This document shows, one piece after another, positions 17,694 to 26,848 of a DNA stretch of 39,121 nt (position 1 is the first letter of the stretch; each line of letters starts with the position of its first letter). Under the pieces are notes generated by a model. That model saw only the letters and a list, made by a program, of their open reading frames with translations. It was not told the DNA's origin and made no database searches. Origin of the DNA: Ruminococcus flavefaciens (GTDB taxonomy: Bacteria > Bacillota > Clostridia > Oscillospirales > Ruminococcaceae); assembly GCA_002310115.1 (NCBI GenBank), contig DBYI01000010.1, forward strand, positions 1-39,121, read 5' to 3'. Position numbers and translations under genes: made by a program.

Positions 17694-17996
17694 TTATAAC
17701 ATCTTTTTAATTTTCTTGGAAATTTTGTCTCCTAATTGATATGCTTTCGAGATAATATATCCATCTAAATAGCCATGAATGCTCGCAGAACTTAATTTGG
17801 TTGCAGAACCTAATTTTGTTCCACAGGCTTCGCAATATACGTTACCGCTACGTGTATATGTACTTGAGTGGGAACAATTCTGAGGTGGTGTACCTGCAAA
17901 CGCCGAAAATGTGTTTATTGATCCAGCGCAGAGCAGTGAGAATGCCATAGAGATTGCTGCGATCTTCTTGATACGTTTTCCATTTTCATAAATCAA
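17694..17996 (-). CDS. Small secreted protein with CxxC motif (second of overlapping pair)
   Basis: A 100-residue product starting at TTG 17996; no in-frame ATG precedes the hydrophobic segment. The signal peptide (KRIKKIAAISMAFSLLCAG..AFAG) closely resembles that of the preceding gene, so the two may be paralogues at this end. The mature part has CSHSST and CEACG, a possible zinc-knuckle pair, followed by a basic, helical C-terminus (KISKKIKKML). The TTG overlaps the upstream TGA in TTGA (17996-17993), which points to translational coupling. A function is not recognisable; a secreted peptide, toxin or bacteriocin-like product are all possible. Confidence 0.7.
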   Translation of the reverse strand: MIYENGKRIKKIAAISMAFSLLCAGSINTFSAFAGTPPQNCSHSSTYTRSGNVYCEACGTKLGSATKLSSASIHGYLDGYIISKAYQLGDKISKKIKKML

Positions 17997-18310
17997 ACCC
18001 CATATTTTTCTAAAACGTCAAATGCTTTTTTAGCTTCATTATTACGCTGTTTTGCAATACCTACAACCTTTTTTCCACCTTTTTCAGCTGCTTTATAATA
18101 TCCTGAACTGCCCCAAAGACTATCGAATGTTTCGCCAACCTTACGTACGAGTTCAAGAGCTTTGTTAGCAACACTGTATTGGTCGCTAGCTGCACTTGCA
18201 ACGATAGTATTATCTGCCTTTGGTGCAATAAACTTTGTTACAGATGTACCTGTACCGAGAAGGGTGAAAGCCATTGCTGTTGCTGCGATCTTCTTGATTG
18301 CGTTTTTCAT
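17993..18310 (-). CDS. Small secreted protein (first of overlapping pair)
   Basis: A 105-residue product with a signal peptide (KNAIKKIAATAMAFTLLGTG), likely processed near ASA. The mature chain is small, basic and probably helical (ANKALELVRKVGETFDSLWG, then a KAAEKGGKKVVGIAK stretch), features seen in amphipathic secreted peptides. AAGGAGT precedes ATG 18310. It overlaps the next gene by 4 nt and shares its signal-peptide sequence. No family is recognised. Confidence 0.75.
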   Translation of the reverse strand: MKNAIKKIAATAMAFTLLGTGTSVTKFIAPKADNTIVASAASDQYSVANKALELVRKVGETFDSLWGSSGYYKAAEKGGKKVVGIAKQRNNEAKKAFDVLEKYGV

Positions 18311-18323
18311 AATTATTACTCCT

Positions 18324-18369
18324 TATAAAATAAATTTTTGAGGCTATATAAAATAAATTTTTGAGGCTA
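18324..18369. repeat. Two tandem 23-bp direct repeats
   Basis: TATAAAATAAATTTTTGAGG is the core of a 23-bp unit occurring at 18324-18346 and 18347-18369 without gap, in the leader/promoter region of the small secreted-protein pair. It looks like a recent slippage duplication; an effect on expression is possible but unproven. Confidence 0.8.
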
Positions 18370-18640
18370 TTTTCGCCTTCAATAATAATAACGCAAATTC
18401 AAAACAAAGTGTAACAGTGTAACAGTAATTGGAAAATTTTTCAAATTATTTTTCGATTATTTTACGTCCGTTGTCAAAGGAGGTGAGAACTACGGCTGAA
18501 GAAGAATACAGGAATCACCTGAAAATAATAGAGTGCAGTATGCTGCTGTTGTCGATTATATGATATCATTTTTTTATACAGGATATTCTTCAGATGATAT
18601 ACGGATTATTAATCTTTTTCATGTAAGATGCTTTTTGTAA
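18370..18640. other. Intergenic region with an orphan Shine-Dalgarno
   Basis: No intact gene is present. A perfect AAAGGAGGTGA (18477-18487) is followed 5 nt later by ACG and a frame reading TAEEEYRNHLKIIE up to a TGA at 18559-18561. This could be the start of a decayed gene whose ATG became ACG. Confidence 0.35.
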
Positions 18641-18641
18641 A

Positions 18642-18686
18642 TAAAAAGTCCTCACAGCAAAATTATCACAAAATTGCTATGAGGAC
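18642..18686 (-). terminator. Intrinsic terminator of the MMPL transporter gene
   Basis: GTCCTCA-c-AGCAA (18648-18660) pairs with TTGCT-a-TGAGGAC (18674-18686). On the minus strand the hairpin is followed by TTTTTATTT. It lies 9 bp after the transporter's stop codon. Confidence 0.85.
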
Positions 18687-18694
18687 TCATTATT

Positions 18695-21600
18695 TTATTT
18701 AAGTCGTGCCTTCCCGGCTGTAAATCTGTCCAGGCAAGCAAGAATTCCTGGAAGAATGAATACTATAAGCATAATGGCACTTGCAGCACCAATAGACAGT
18801 GTCTGGCAGATTTGTTCGACAGTAGGTTCACCATAGCATTGTCCGAATATTGCGGTTACAATTACCATTATAAGTCCCGAGGTAAGGATAGTATGCATCG
18901 AGCCGGCATAAGCCTGTTTCAGTGCTTCTGCACGTTTGCATATCTTTCGTGATTCGCGGTAATAGTTGCTGAAAAGTATACCATAGTCTATTGTTGAACC
19001 CATAAGTATGCACTGAACGATTAGAAGTGCAAGATAATTGATACTATATCCCTGGAAACCTACAACTGTAACTGTAATGAATACACCGCACTGTACAAGC
19101 AGTACTAATATTGCAGGAACTGCAAAAGAACGGAATGTAAGAAGTACAACTATAAATATTGCTAATGCTGTTAGAAGTGTTATCAGTAAAAGTTCTTTGT
19201 CAAAGGTCTGACTCATTTCGTAGTTCATAGCAGAAGAACCAATCAGATGATAATCGCCATCCAAATCATTGAATTTGCTATTGACAAGCTCATAGAAATC
19301 ATCTGTTTCCTTGCCTTCTTCGGGGATAGTTACTGAAAGTATAAGTCTTGAATAGTTGTCTCCTTTAAGTTGTCTGATACCATCGTTGAGATCGGCAGCA
19401 GACTGTTTGATATCATCTATCATTTCGTTATCGAGTATAGCCTTGAACGTGTCGTCATATATCAGCGTATCGTTAAGATAGTTCATAAGTTGTTCCACGG
19501 ATAACGTCTTTGTTTTGTCAGAAGAAGTGTTAGCGTCATGGTAAAGATACATGAGTGACATTTTATCTTCGTTCATATCTTCTGTCATGCCATTAAACAA
19601 TGTTGCCATTTCCTTACACGTGTATGTATTATCGTTAGTAACCGCGTCGATAATCTTTGAGAAACTTGTAAGTTGTTGTCTTTCATCATCAGCAAAGTTT
19701 TGTGCCATGTTTTCATCAGCAAGAATGCCGTTTGTGAGAAGCTCTACAAAGCCTTTTGCTGATAATTTATATTCGCTGTCAGCTCTGGTTATATCATAGA
19801 GCATAAGGAGCTGATGTGCCTTGTCAGGCTCAAATTGCATTAATGCTGCAATACTGTTTTCATCAAACTCTATTTCTGCCGCAGAAGCATCCATGATATT
19901 TTTAAGCATATCGATTTTAGCAAGCATTTCAGCATCTGCCATTGAAGAAAGCTCATTTTTATTCGCACTTAGGAAGGTCACCATATCCTGTATTGTTATT
20001 TCAAGCTTGCCTGTATTTGATTCATGCATTATATAAAGCTGTTTAATTGCAGCTTCTTCCATGCCAAATATCTTTGCAGCATCTGTATACGGAAGCGGTG
20101 ATTCACTCATAGTGATATCCATGATGCTTTTGAGAGTTCCAAGTTTTTGAATAGTCGCCGCATCGAACTGTGATGTCGATTCAGTATCCTGCATTACATC
20201 GGTAACAATGAAGTCAACAAAGTCATATACCGAGATTGTTCCTTTTTCTTCGCCGTTTTTCATGATAATGAGCTGTTTTATGGCTTCCTCATCCATTCCG
20301 AGCATATTTCCAAGACTTATGGCATCAAGCTCTTCAGTAATGCTTTCTTTGTCAGTAAATATTGTAATCTGATCAATCTGCGCAGTTGTTTCGGGAGTGA
20401 AATATGCTGAAAGATTATCGTCTTCGGAAGAGCTCTTTATGAAAGAAACAAGTTCAGTTATATTTATTGGCTCAGGCTCATATTCGTTCTGCTTTGCATA
20501 GTAATACGTAATTATCGTTTTTATTGTGTTTTCTTCCATCCTAAGTTCATCAGCAAGTTCCGTTGCTGTTTTTTTCTGGTTTGCTTTATCATTATCGGTG
20601 AAGGCTTGCAGTGTTTTCATCTGAGATAGAGTTTCTTCAGTAAACATTTCTGAATATGTATAGTTGTTTGCCAGATTATAAATAATGAAATTCACGAATT
20701 CATTTATTGTTATCGGACGAGATTGGGCATTCGGATTCTGCATGAAATAATACATAAACAACTGATCTGTTTGATCTGAATCCATACCAAGCAGATCTGC
20801 AAGTTCTGCAGATGTCATAGGCTTCTCAAGATTTTCTTTGTTTGAAAGATTTTTGATTATGTATGCATTGCTACTTATATCATTGCCAATATATGATTTG
20901 AATGCTTCATTGCTTAATACATCATCAGCAATAAAACGCATGAATTCAGTTGCTGTCATCTTTCCGGATTCACCGCCGAAATACTTGAAGTAGAGCATAT
21001 TGAACATACTTTCGTCTGCGTCAATATCACGTTTTTTTCCGTTGCCCATAACGCCCGAAAGATCATCTATTGCATCCACAATTTCAGCTGCTGTATACTG
21101 CTTTGCAAGCATATTCGTATAATTGACTGCTTTCTTAACGTTATCCTGATTCTCAAGCTCCTCAGCAATGGATGTGACTTTATCATCGTCCTTGTTTTCA
21201 TATACCATAACAACCGTGCTTGTAGTAGGGAAGATATCTGCTATCGGGTCAGTAGTCGGCATAGAGTATGAGATCACTGTCTGCTTCTGTAATATGTATG
21301 CTGAGCCGAAGAGAACGACAAAACACAGAGTAAGAGGAACTCTTATTTTATTGCAGATTTTTGCAAGACCGCCTGTGGGAATATTCGGTGAACGTTTAGC
21401 TGTTTTCTCAATAGCATTAGAGAATAGCAAAATAAGTCCAGGAAGAATGAGAAATGCACAAACAACGCTGAGAAATACACCTTTTGCAAGTACAACACCC
21501 ATGTCGAATCCTATCTTGAAACTCATGAATACAAGCGCAAGCAATCCTACAACTGTTGTGATAGAGCTGCTTGAAATAGAAGAAAAAGCACCTGTTATAG

Positions 21601-22345
21601 CGGCCTTCATTGCTGATTTTTTATTTCTGTTCTTTTTAAGTTCCTGACGGTAACGGCTTATAAGAATAATGGAATAATCCATAGAAAGTACAAGCTGCAA
21701 TATAGAAGTAACGGAAAATGTTTTATCAGATATTTCTCCCAGGAATATATTGGTACCCAGATTAATTACAACGGCGATGCCTATCGTGAACAGAAACAGG
21801 AATGGTTCAACCCAAGAACTGCTCATGATAAGAAGAATCAGCATTATCAGAGCTACTGCAGTGATAATTACCCATAGGGGCAAGTCTGGAGTATCTATAC
21901 TGTCGTTTTTATACTTCATCCCGTTCTGAGAAAAATCAGACTCAAGAGTCTGTTCGATGGCTGTTTCTTCAGTAGTTCCGTAATCATAGTCAGTATGGAG
22001 AACGTACTTTGTGTACTCTCCTTTATTGAAGTCTTCATCGCCTTTCTTGTAATCTACATATGAAACATGATTTATCTGAGAAAGCCGATCTGGCATCTCA
22101 GTTTTCTGTTCATCAGTAAGCCGTCTGAACATTACACGGATAGTGTGATCCTCTTCAGCATCAGGAAATTCCTGATCCATAATGTCCATACCTATCTTCA
22201 TGGATGAATCATCAGGAAGATATTTGGTCATGTCAGTATTAATATCTACCTTGGGTATCAGGGTACCGCAAAGTCCCGCAATTAGCAGCATGACTGCCAG
22301 AATAATTATCCTTTTCTCAACAATAAAATCAGCGATTTTTTTCAA
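18695..22345 (-). CDS. MMPL/RND-family transporter with seven-module external loop
   Basis: The protein has 1216 residues from TTG 22345, 6 nt after AGAGGTG (22352-22358); GTG 22354 overlaps that site. The RND/MMPL halves are clear: one N-terminal span, five more at about 158-310 with MDYSIILISRYRQE, and spans at about 1055-1210 with STIDYGILFSNYYRE. The second external loop (about 365-1045) is greatly enlarged by roughly seven tandem units of about 80 residues. Each has an LGM-D/E-E-x-x-I-x-QL core (near 522, 604, 685, 763) followed by an I-T-I-x-(D/E)-F-V-x-F-I helix. MMPL proteins export lipids, peptides or drugs using the proton gradient; the cargo here is unknown. The divergent TetR gene and an operator over the -35 box suggest ligand-inducible export. 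Confidence 0.85.
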   Translation of the reverse strand: MKKIADFIVEKRIIILAVMLLIAGLCGTLIPKVDINTDMTKYLPDDSSMKIGMDIMDQEFPDAEEDHTIRVMFRRLTDEQKTEMPDRLSQINHVSYVDYKKGDEDFNKGEYTKYVLHTDYDYGTTEETAIEQTLESDFSQNGMKYKNDSIDTPDLPLWVIITAVALIMLILLIMSSSWVEPFLFLFTIGIAVVINLGTNIFLGEISDKTFSVTSILQLVLSMDYSIILISRYRQELKKNRNKKSAMKAAITGAFSSISSSSITTVVGLLALVFMSFKIGFDMGVVLAKGVFLSVVCAFLILPGLILLFSNAIEKTAKRSPNIPTGGLAKICNKIRVPLTLCFVVLFGSAYILQKQTVISYSMPTTDPIADIFPTTSTVVMVYENKDDDKVTSIAEELENQDNVKKAVNYTNMLAKQYTAAEIVDAIDDLSGVMGNGKKRDIDADESMFNMLYFKYFGGESGKMTATEFMRFIADDVLSNEAFKSYIGNDISSNAYIIKNLSNKENLEKPMTSAELADLLGMDSDQTDQLFMYYFMQNPNAQSRPITINEFVNFIIYNLANNYTYSEMFTEETLSQMKTLQAFTDNDKANQKKTATELADELRMEENTIKTIITYYYAKQNEYEPEPINITELVSFIKSSSEDDNLSAYFTPETTAQIDQITIFTDKESITEELDAISLGNMLGMDEEAIKQLIIMKNGEEKGTISVYDFVDFIVTDVMQDTESTSQFDAATIQKLGTLKSIMDITMSESPLPYTDAAKIFGMEEAAIKQLYIMHESNTGKLEITIQDMVTFLSANKNELSSMADAEMLAKIDMLKNIMDASAAEIEFDENSIAALMQFEPDKAHQLLMLYDITRADSEYKLSAKGFVELLTNGILADENMAQNFADDERQQLTSFSKIIDAVTNDNTYTCKEMATLFNGMTEDMNEDKMSLMYLYHDANTSSDKTKTLSVEQLMNYLNDTLIYDDTFKAILDNEMIDDIKQSAADLNDGIRQLKGDNYSRLILSVTIPEEGKETDDFYELVNSKFNDLDGDYHLIGSSAMNYEMSQTFDKELLLITLLTALAIFIVVLLTFRSFAVPAILVLLVQCGVFITVTVVGFQGYSINYLALLIVQCILMGSTIDYGILFSNYYRESRKICKRAEALKQAYAGSMHTILTSGLIMVIVTAIFGQCYGEPTVEQICQTLSIGAASAIMLIVFILPGILACLDRFTAGKARLK

Positions 22346-22384
22346 TTGAAGCACCTCTTGACAATTAGTATTCTTTATGATATA

Positions 22385-22419
22385 ATTCTAACACACAATA
22401 GTCGTAAAGTCAACCGACT
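22385..22419 (-). promoter_or_regulatory. Transporter promoter overlapped by a TetR-type inverted repeat
   Basis: On the minus strand TTGACT (22413-22408), a 17-bp spacer and TAGAAT (22390-22385) form a strong promoter for the MMPL gene. An inverted repeat, AGTCG (22400-22404) and CGACT (22415-22419) with 10 bp between, covers the -35 box. This position suits repression by the adjacent TetR-family protein. Confidence 0.7.
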
Positions 22420-22509
22420 GTTTACTTTATCAATGATGTGTGGTGCACAGAACTATTTGTATCTGCTGCAAAATCAACATTTTTTATGATTTTTGTTGAG
22501 GTGACCGAT

Positions 22510-23034
22510 ATGGAAAATCAGCGTGTAAGGTTAACCAAAAAATTGCTGAAAGAAGCTTTGGTAAGACTGTTGAAGCATGAACCAATAGAAAAGATAACTG
22601 TTTATCAGCTTTGTAAAGAAGCTGAGATCAACCGTACAACTTTTTATAAATACTATGGAAGTCCGATTGATCTAATGAATGATATACAGTCAGAGTTCAT
22701 AAATGAACTTGAAAAAAGTCTGCTTGAAAAGAATCGCCCTGTAAGTTTGCAGATGATATTGACATATATTGACACTCATCGTGAAACATGCAAAGCACTT
22801 GTAAGATCTGCTTTTGATAATGGATTCTTTGAAGAAATAATCTCTCTTTCACTTATAACAAAAAACCTCGATGAACAGATATCACCAAGATATTCGGGCT
22901 ATAAAAAGGAGTATGTCAAAGAATTCGTCATCTATGGTACTTATTCAATCATAAGCAAATGGCTTAATTCAGAAAAACCAGAATCGCCTGAAAGAATTGC
23001 TGCAATCATTTTTGAAATAATAGAAAAGATATAG
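22510..23034 (+). CDS. TetR/AcrR-family regulator
   Basis: The 174-residue protein starts at ATG 22510, 5 nt after GAGGTGA (22498-22504); the in-frame upstream extension to 22438 is rejected for lack of a ribosome binding site. The N-terminal helix-turn-helix is typical (TKKLLKEALVRLLKHEPIEK, ITVYQLCKEAEINRTTFYKY). The C-terminal half (helices including SLQMILTYIDTHRETCKALV) is the ligand-binding/dimerisation domain and has no recognised ligand. It is divergent from the MMPL transporter and is its probable repressor. Confidence 0.9.
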   Translation: MENQRVRLTKKLLKEALVRLLKHEPIEKITVYQLCKEAEINRTTFYKYYGSPIDLMNDIQSEFINELEKSLLEKNRPVSLQMILTYIDTHRETCKALVRSAFDNGFFEEIISLSLITKNLDEQISPRYSGYKKEYVKEFVIYGTYSIISKWLNSEKPESPERIAAIIFEIIEKI

Positions 23035-23143
23035 AAAGCAATGATGAGCCACTTTCGGGAATGTTATTCTCTGAGTGATGGATTTGAACACACAGTATTA
23101 GCTGATAGTTTGGAATGAAATATTTACAGACTGATATAAAATT

Positions 23144-23184
23144 AAAATCCTGTATTTCGGATCAAACCGAGATACAGGATTTTA
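23144..23184. terminator. Bidirectional intrinsic terminator
   Basis: AAAATCCTGTATTTCGG (23144-23160) and CCGAGATACAGGATTTT (23167-23183) form a long hairpin with one mismatch and a 6-nt loop. A-rich and T-rich flanks on both sides let it serve the convergent regulator and dockerin genes. Confidence 0.85.
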
Positions 23185-23205
23185 TTTCATCTGAATAAAC
23201 AATCC

Positions 23206-25200
23206 TTATTTATCGTTCTTTATCAATTCTTTTCTAAGTAGTATAAGGTCGAATACATCTGCTGTACCGTCCTCGTTTAAGTCAGTATTCATTAACTTTT
23301 CCGTGGAATCAGTAGTGTTGAGAAGCCATTTCTGAAGCATCACAAGGTCTGCAACACTAAGTTCGCCGTCATCGTTCACGTCGCCTTTGATATAATCGAA
23401 TGGCATGAGTTTTATGATAACGTCCTTAGTCTCTCCGTCCTTGTCATATGTTAATAATGCAGTCTTTTCACCACTGTATTGATTGCTTTCAGAACTGCCG
23501 ACAATTATATATTTGACGAATGGCTCGAGCTCTTTCACTGTAACAACTCCACTCTCAGGCATTTTGCCATAGTTAGTCATCAATCCGCTGGTATCCTTCC
23601 CCAGACCATACTTCTCGACCTGTTCCTCAAACTCCTCATCTATACGAATCACACGATAATCGGCATCTTCTGCAGGCTTTCCAGTCACGCCGTCAATTAT
23701 CTGAAGATTGAGTGTACAGTTCGTTATTGAGCTACCATTTTTTTCAACGAACAGGCATGGCTGACCTACGGTTTTACCATCCCTGATCTCAAAACTGGTA
23801 GTAAATGATTCAGGAATAATGAAATCCTTTCCTAAAATCCTGCGTACTGCTCTTGCCTTCCACCCTTGATTATCAACATAATTATATTCACTTTGATTAT
23901 AAAATAAATGAACACTGTATTCACCGTCAGGTAAATGTACATTTCCTTCGCTAACTTCAAAACGATTTAAATGTTGATCGTAAACTGTAAGGGTATAGTC
24001 ATCAGTATCCATGAGCTTAGAGCCCTCATAGGTTCCGTCAAAAGGATTCACAACAAGGTCTGTCCAATCATATACGGTCACGTTTACATTTGGTTCCTCA
24101 TTATTTGGAACAGCTTTTATTACGATGTTTTGTGTATCACCGAGATTCGAGAAATTGAAGGAAGTGCTTTTATTGATAAAATATCCGTCGGGAGCAGATA
24201 CTACTTCAACATCATACCATCTGAGATACCAGAGATTTTTGAAATTCTTTATAGGTTCATCGGTAGTATCCCACTCTGCGATAATCTCTCTTTCAGTAAA
24301 AGGATCGTCTATAAATCTTAGCTTTACACCATCTACAGGCTCGTTTGTATACAGATCAACTACGGAAATATTTGCCTTGCAGCCATCCTTGATATATTCA
24401 ATTACCTCAGGCTTCATTCGTATGCAGATCTCGATACAATTTGTATTTTTTCCGTCTGCTATTTCAATGTCCATAAATCCATCTTTATCAGGAAAAACAA
24501 TGTCATCAAACATATTCATTGCAGTCTTTGCGATATCAAGCTCCTCGGTTATGGTCTCATAGTCTCTGTTAGTCGGAGTTGCCTTTATCCTGTACTTGCC
24601 ATCAGGAAGATACATATCATAAAGCCCCCTAAGGGTTTCTCGTGTGAAACGCTTGCCATCTTCATCATATACTTCTACCGAAATAGACTGTTCTCTGCAT
24701 TCCTTGATCCCTGAAAAAAACCTACCATCCTCTGTAGGAACAGCATCGGTCCAGTCAGTGGTATAGAAACATACATTTTTTTCTATACTGTTCGGAACAA
24801 CTCTGATGGTAAAATCCTTGACCTCGCCATAATCATCAAATGAGAAAAATGTATTTTCCGGAACGATGTATCCTTCTGGGAGACTGACAGCATTAATACT
24901 GTAAAGTTCCCAAGTATAGAGACCGTTAACAGTCTTGACAGGTTCGTCGGAAGTATTCCATCTTTCAAATTTTACACTTGAACCTGTAGGATTCTCCTCG
25001 AGTTCAAAGACGGCACCTTCGAGATTTTTACCTGTAGTTATATCCACAACGGATATATTCACAGTACAGTCAATTGTTGCTTCGGCAGCCGGAATAGTTT
25101 CTCCTTCTGCTGATACACATGACAATGGTGCAAGTATCACTGAATTTGCTGATGCCAGCACTATAGAAACAAGTGCTGAAAAAAACTTATTTGGTTTCAT
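23206..25200 (-). CDS. Secreted repeat protein with Cna-B-like domains and dockerin
   Basis: The 664-residue product has a signal peptide (KPNKFFSALVSIVLASANSV). Two homologous halves of about 225 residues follow (roughly 43-265 and 273-500): each begins with a C-x-(V/A)-NISVVD strand, has a WxTxDEP-(V/I)-K element, an E/D-GY motif and an xVP-N-x-x-x-x-NV...DWTD-x-V end. A third partial unit begins CTLNLQIIDGVTGKPAEDA. The strands resemble Cna-B/SpaA-like prealbumin folds used as stalks in surface proteins. A type I dockerin closes the chain (GDVNDDGELSVADLVMLQKW, DLNEDGTADVFDLILLRKEL). No catalytic site is seen; adhesion or structure is inferred. ATG 25200 follows AAGGGAGG by 9 nt; GTG 25209 is less likely. 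Confidence 0.8.
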   Translation of the reverse strand: MKPNKFFSALVSIVLASANSVILAPLSCVSAEGETIPAAEATIDCTVNISVVDITTGKNLEGAVFELEENPTGSSVKFERWNTSDEPVKTVNGLYTWELYSINAVSLPEGYIVPENTFFSFDDYGEVKDFTIRVVPNSIEKNVCFYTTDWTDAVPTEDGRFFSGIKECREQSISVEVYDEDGKRFTRETLRGLYDMYLPDGKYRIKATPTNRDYETITEELDIAKTAMNMFDDIVFPDKDGFMDIEIADGKNTNCIEICIRMKPEVIEYIKDGCKANISVVDLYTNEPVDGVKLRFIDDPFTEREIIAEWDTTDEPIKNFKNLWYLRWYDVEVVSAPDGYFINKSTSFNFSNLGDTQNIVIKAVPNNEEPNVNVTVYDWTDLVVNPFDGTYEGSKLMDTDDYTLTVYDQHLNRFEVSEGNVHLPDGEYSVHLFYNQSEYNYVDNQGWKARAVRRILGKDFIIPESFTTSFEIRDGKTVGQPCLFVEKNGSSITNCTLNLQIIDGVTGKPAEDADYRVIRIDEEFEEQVEKYGLGKDTSGLMTNYGKMPESGVVTVKELEPFVKYIIVGSSESNQYSGEKTALLTYDKDGETKDVIIKLMPFDYIKGDVNDDGELSVADLVMLQKWLLNTTDSTEKLMNTDLNEDGTADVFDLILLRKELIKNDK

Positions 25201-25253
25201 AAGAACCACCCTCCCTTGATCTTATTAATTTTAATATAAAAAAGTCAAATACC

Positions 25254-26120
25254 TTAACCGCATTGAAGAATAAGCCAAATATTTTCAAACTTACAATTCA
25301 TTAAATCTTCTTTTTTTATCCAGTAATATATATGACCGCAATCACCAAACATCAATTCATAATCATCATCGCTGATTGTACCCATTTGAAATAGCATAAT
25401 CCAGTCCTTTGATTTGTCTGAAATATCTGCTTTTTCTTTTTCTGATATTTTTGAATAATCCTCTGGACTTCCTTGACGATAACCTCTTGTAACAGCTTCA
25501 CATTCTTCTTTCATCGGGTTTTGAATGACATCCGGATAGCCTAATAGTTTTGTAAAATCGCCCCATTCGTCATGTTCATATCCGCACTCGGAACAACATT
25601 CATTATAATCGTCCCAATCATATTCGTTGCCGTCATTATATTCACTATATTCAGGGATACTGATCTGCTGTGTAAAATCAATCGCAAACTCTGGTAAGCG
25701 AGCATAATCTTCAAGTCCATCAGGATAATCAGTGATACTTAAAAGTGCATCATCGGGAAAATAGAATACTCTTGCAGAGCCTTTGTCTTTTGGATCAAAT
25801 CCCCAAGTCATGGTTTCAAGTTCGTAGAAGAAACTAAGTATACCGTTTTGTGGTAACAATCCCGTATCATCAAGGCCAACAATATCTTTCAGATTTATTT
25901 GAGCCATAAAGGAAAGAGGTCTGCTTTTGCCTTCCTTTTCGCCATATACTAAACCAGTATAGTGCGGCCATACAAAGCCATTTGGAACGGCAGGTTTCCC
26001 CCCTATTTTACTGCATAAAGGAGATAAAGCATTTTCACTCTTTTTATATGAAATTCTGATTTCCTTTTTTGCAACTGCTAAAAGCTTTTCAATAAGTTGT
26101 TTCTTGATAATATCGTCCAT
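25254..26120 (-). CDS. DUF1963 (YwqG-like) protein
   Basis: The 288-residue cytosolic protein matches DUF1963/YwqG: SKIGGKPAVPNGFVWPHYTG, PLSFMAQINLKDI, NGILSFFYE and a C-terminal GDCGHIYYWIKKEDL. The family is of unknown function and occurs near immunity or polymorphic-toxin genes in Firmicutes. A CCSECGY segment in the middle may be a species-specific insert. ATG 26120 follows an AAGGAAGGTGA site; GTG 26129 lies inside that site. It is upstream of the dockerin protein gene on the same strand (53 bp from stop to start), but a shared operon role is not evident. Confidence 0.8.
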   Translation of the reverse strand: MDDIIKKQLIEKLLAVAKKEIRISYKKSENALSPLCSKIGGKPAVPNGFVWPHYTGLVYGEKEGKSRPLSFMAQINLKDIVGLDDTGLLPQNGILSFFYELETMTWGFDPKDKGSARVFYFPDDALLSITDYPDGLEDYARLPEFAIDFTQQISIPEYSEYNDGNEYDWDDYNECCSECGYEHDEWGDFTKLLGYPDVIQNPMKEECEAVTRGYRQGSPEDYSKISEKEKADISDKSKDWIMLFQMGTISDDDYELMFGDCGHIYYWIKKEDLMNCKFENIWLILQCG

Positions 26121-26163
26121 GTGTATCACCTTCCTTTGATATTTCGTTATGCAGGCGGCCTGC

Positions 26164-26820
26164 CTTTACCTATTCATTATATCACATCGCTGCCTAAAAT
26201 TCAATACTAAATCAGTCCTGACCATCTAGTCATATCACCTAAATAAGGCCGTCATAAACTGAAATCCGCTAAAAAATTATGCGATAAAGAGAATAGCAGT
26301 GAACAAATTATAAACCTTGCGAAAAACATTGCTCAAAATGTAAAGTCATAGGTAGTAACAGGTGAGGGGAATATCCATAAGACTGTCGTACGACAGCACG
26401 AAAAATGCAAAAACCAGTCTGAAATAATGATAACGCTAACGGATACGCCGTAGATAAATCCGTAAAGCTGCAAATCGCGCAGAAGCATGAAAATGTGCCG
26501 TAGAACAGTAAATATAAGTGAGGGCGTGAAACATCAAATCAATTATCGCAAGCACGGTATAAAATATTAAGATTATGGAAAATCGTAAATTATATACGAC
26601 CTTTCATGGTGAAATCCCATAGACTTCTATGAACGAATGCATAAGCAATCCAAGAACTGCGGCTTTGCCTCCGAGAAATAGAGGATACATAGAATACAAA
26701 TGTTTAAAAGCACGAAAAAGTTTCAGGTATAAAATTTTTTATTACTGTTACATTTTGATTTTAATTTGCGTTAATATAATTGGTGGATTCTTAGCCTATA
26801 TTTTTTATCGCAAAAGATAA
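26164..26820. other. Long non-coding stretch with hairpins
   Basis: No supportable gene is seen; a 63-codon frame at 26629-26820 has no good ribosome binding site and weak coding character. The composition is less AT-rich than nearby spacers and several inverted repeats occur: CTGTCGTACGACAG (26383-26396), ACGGAT/ATCCGT (26439-26444 with 26458-26463) and CATAGA/TCTATG near 26620. A structured RNA or the remains of a mobile element or intron are possible. Confidence 0.4.
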
Positions 26821-26848
26821 AATAATTTAATTTTTGATGGAGGTATTC

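Noticed and set aside
19551..20036. Plus-strand frames inside the transporter gene
   Set aside because: They are antisense shadows of the tandem modules, with Ser-rich composition typical of reversed acidic helices.
26629..26820. 63-codon frame with a possible membrane segment
   Set aside because: No ribosome binding site, no signal of conservation, and it lies in the hairpin-rich non-coding island; kept only as a remark.
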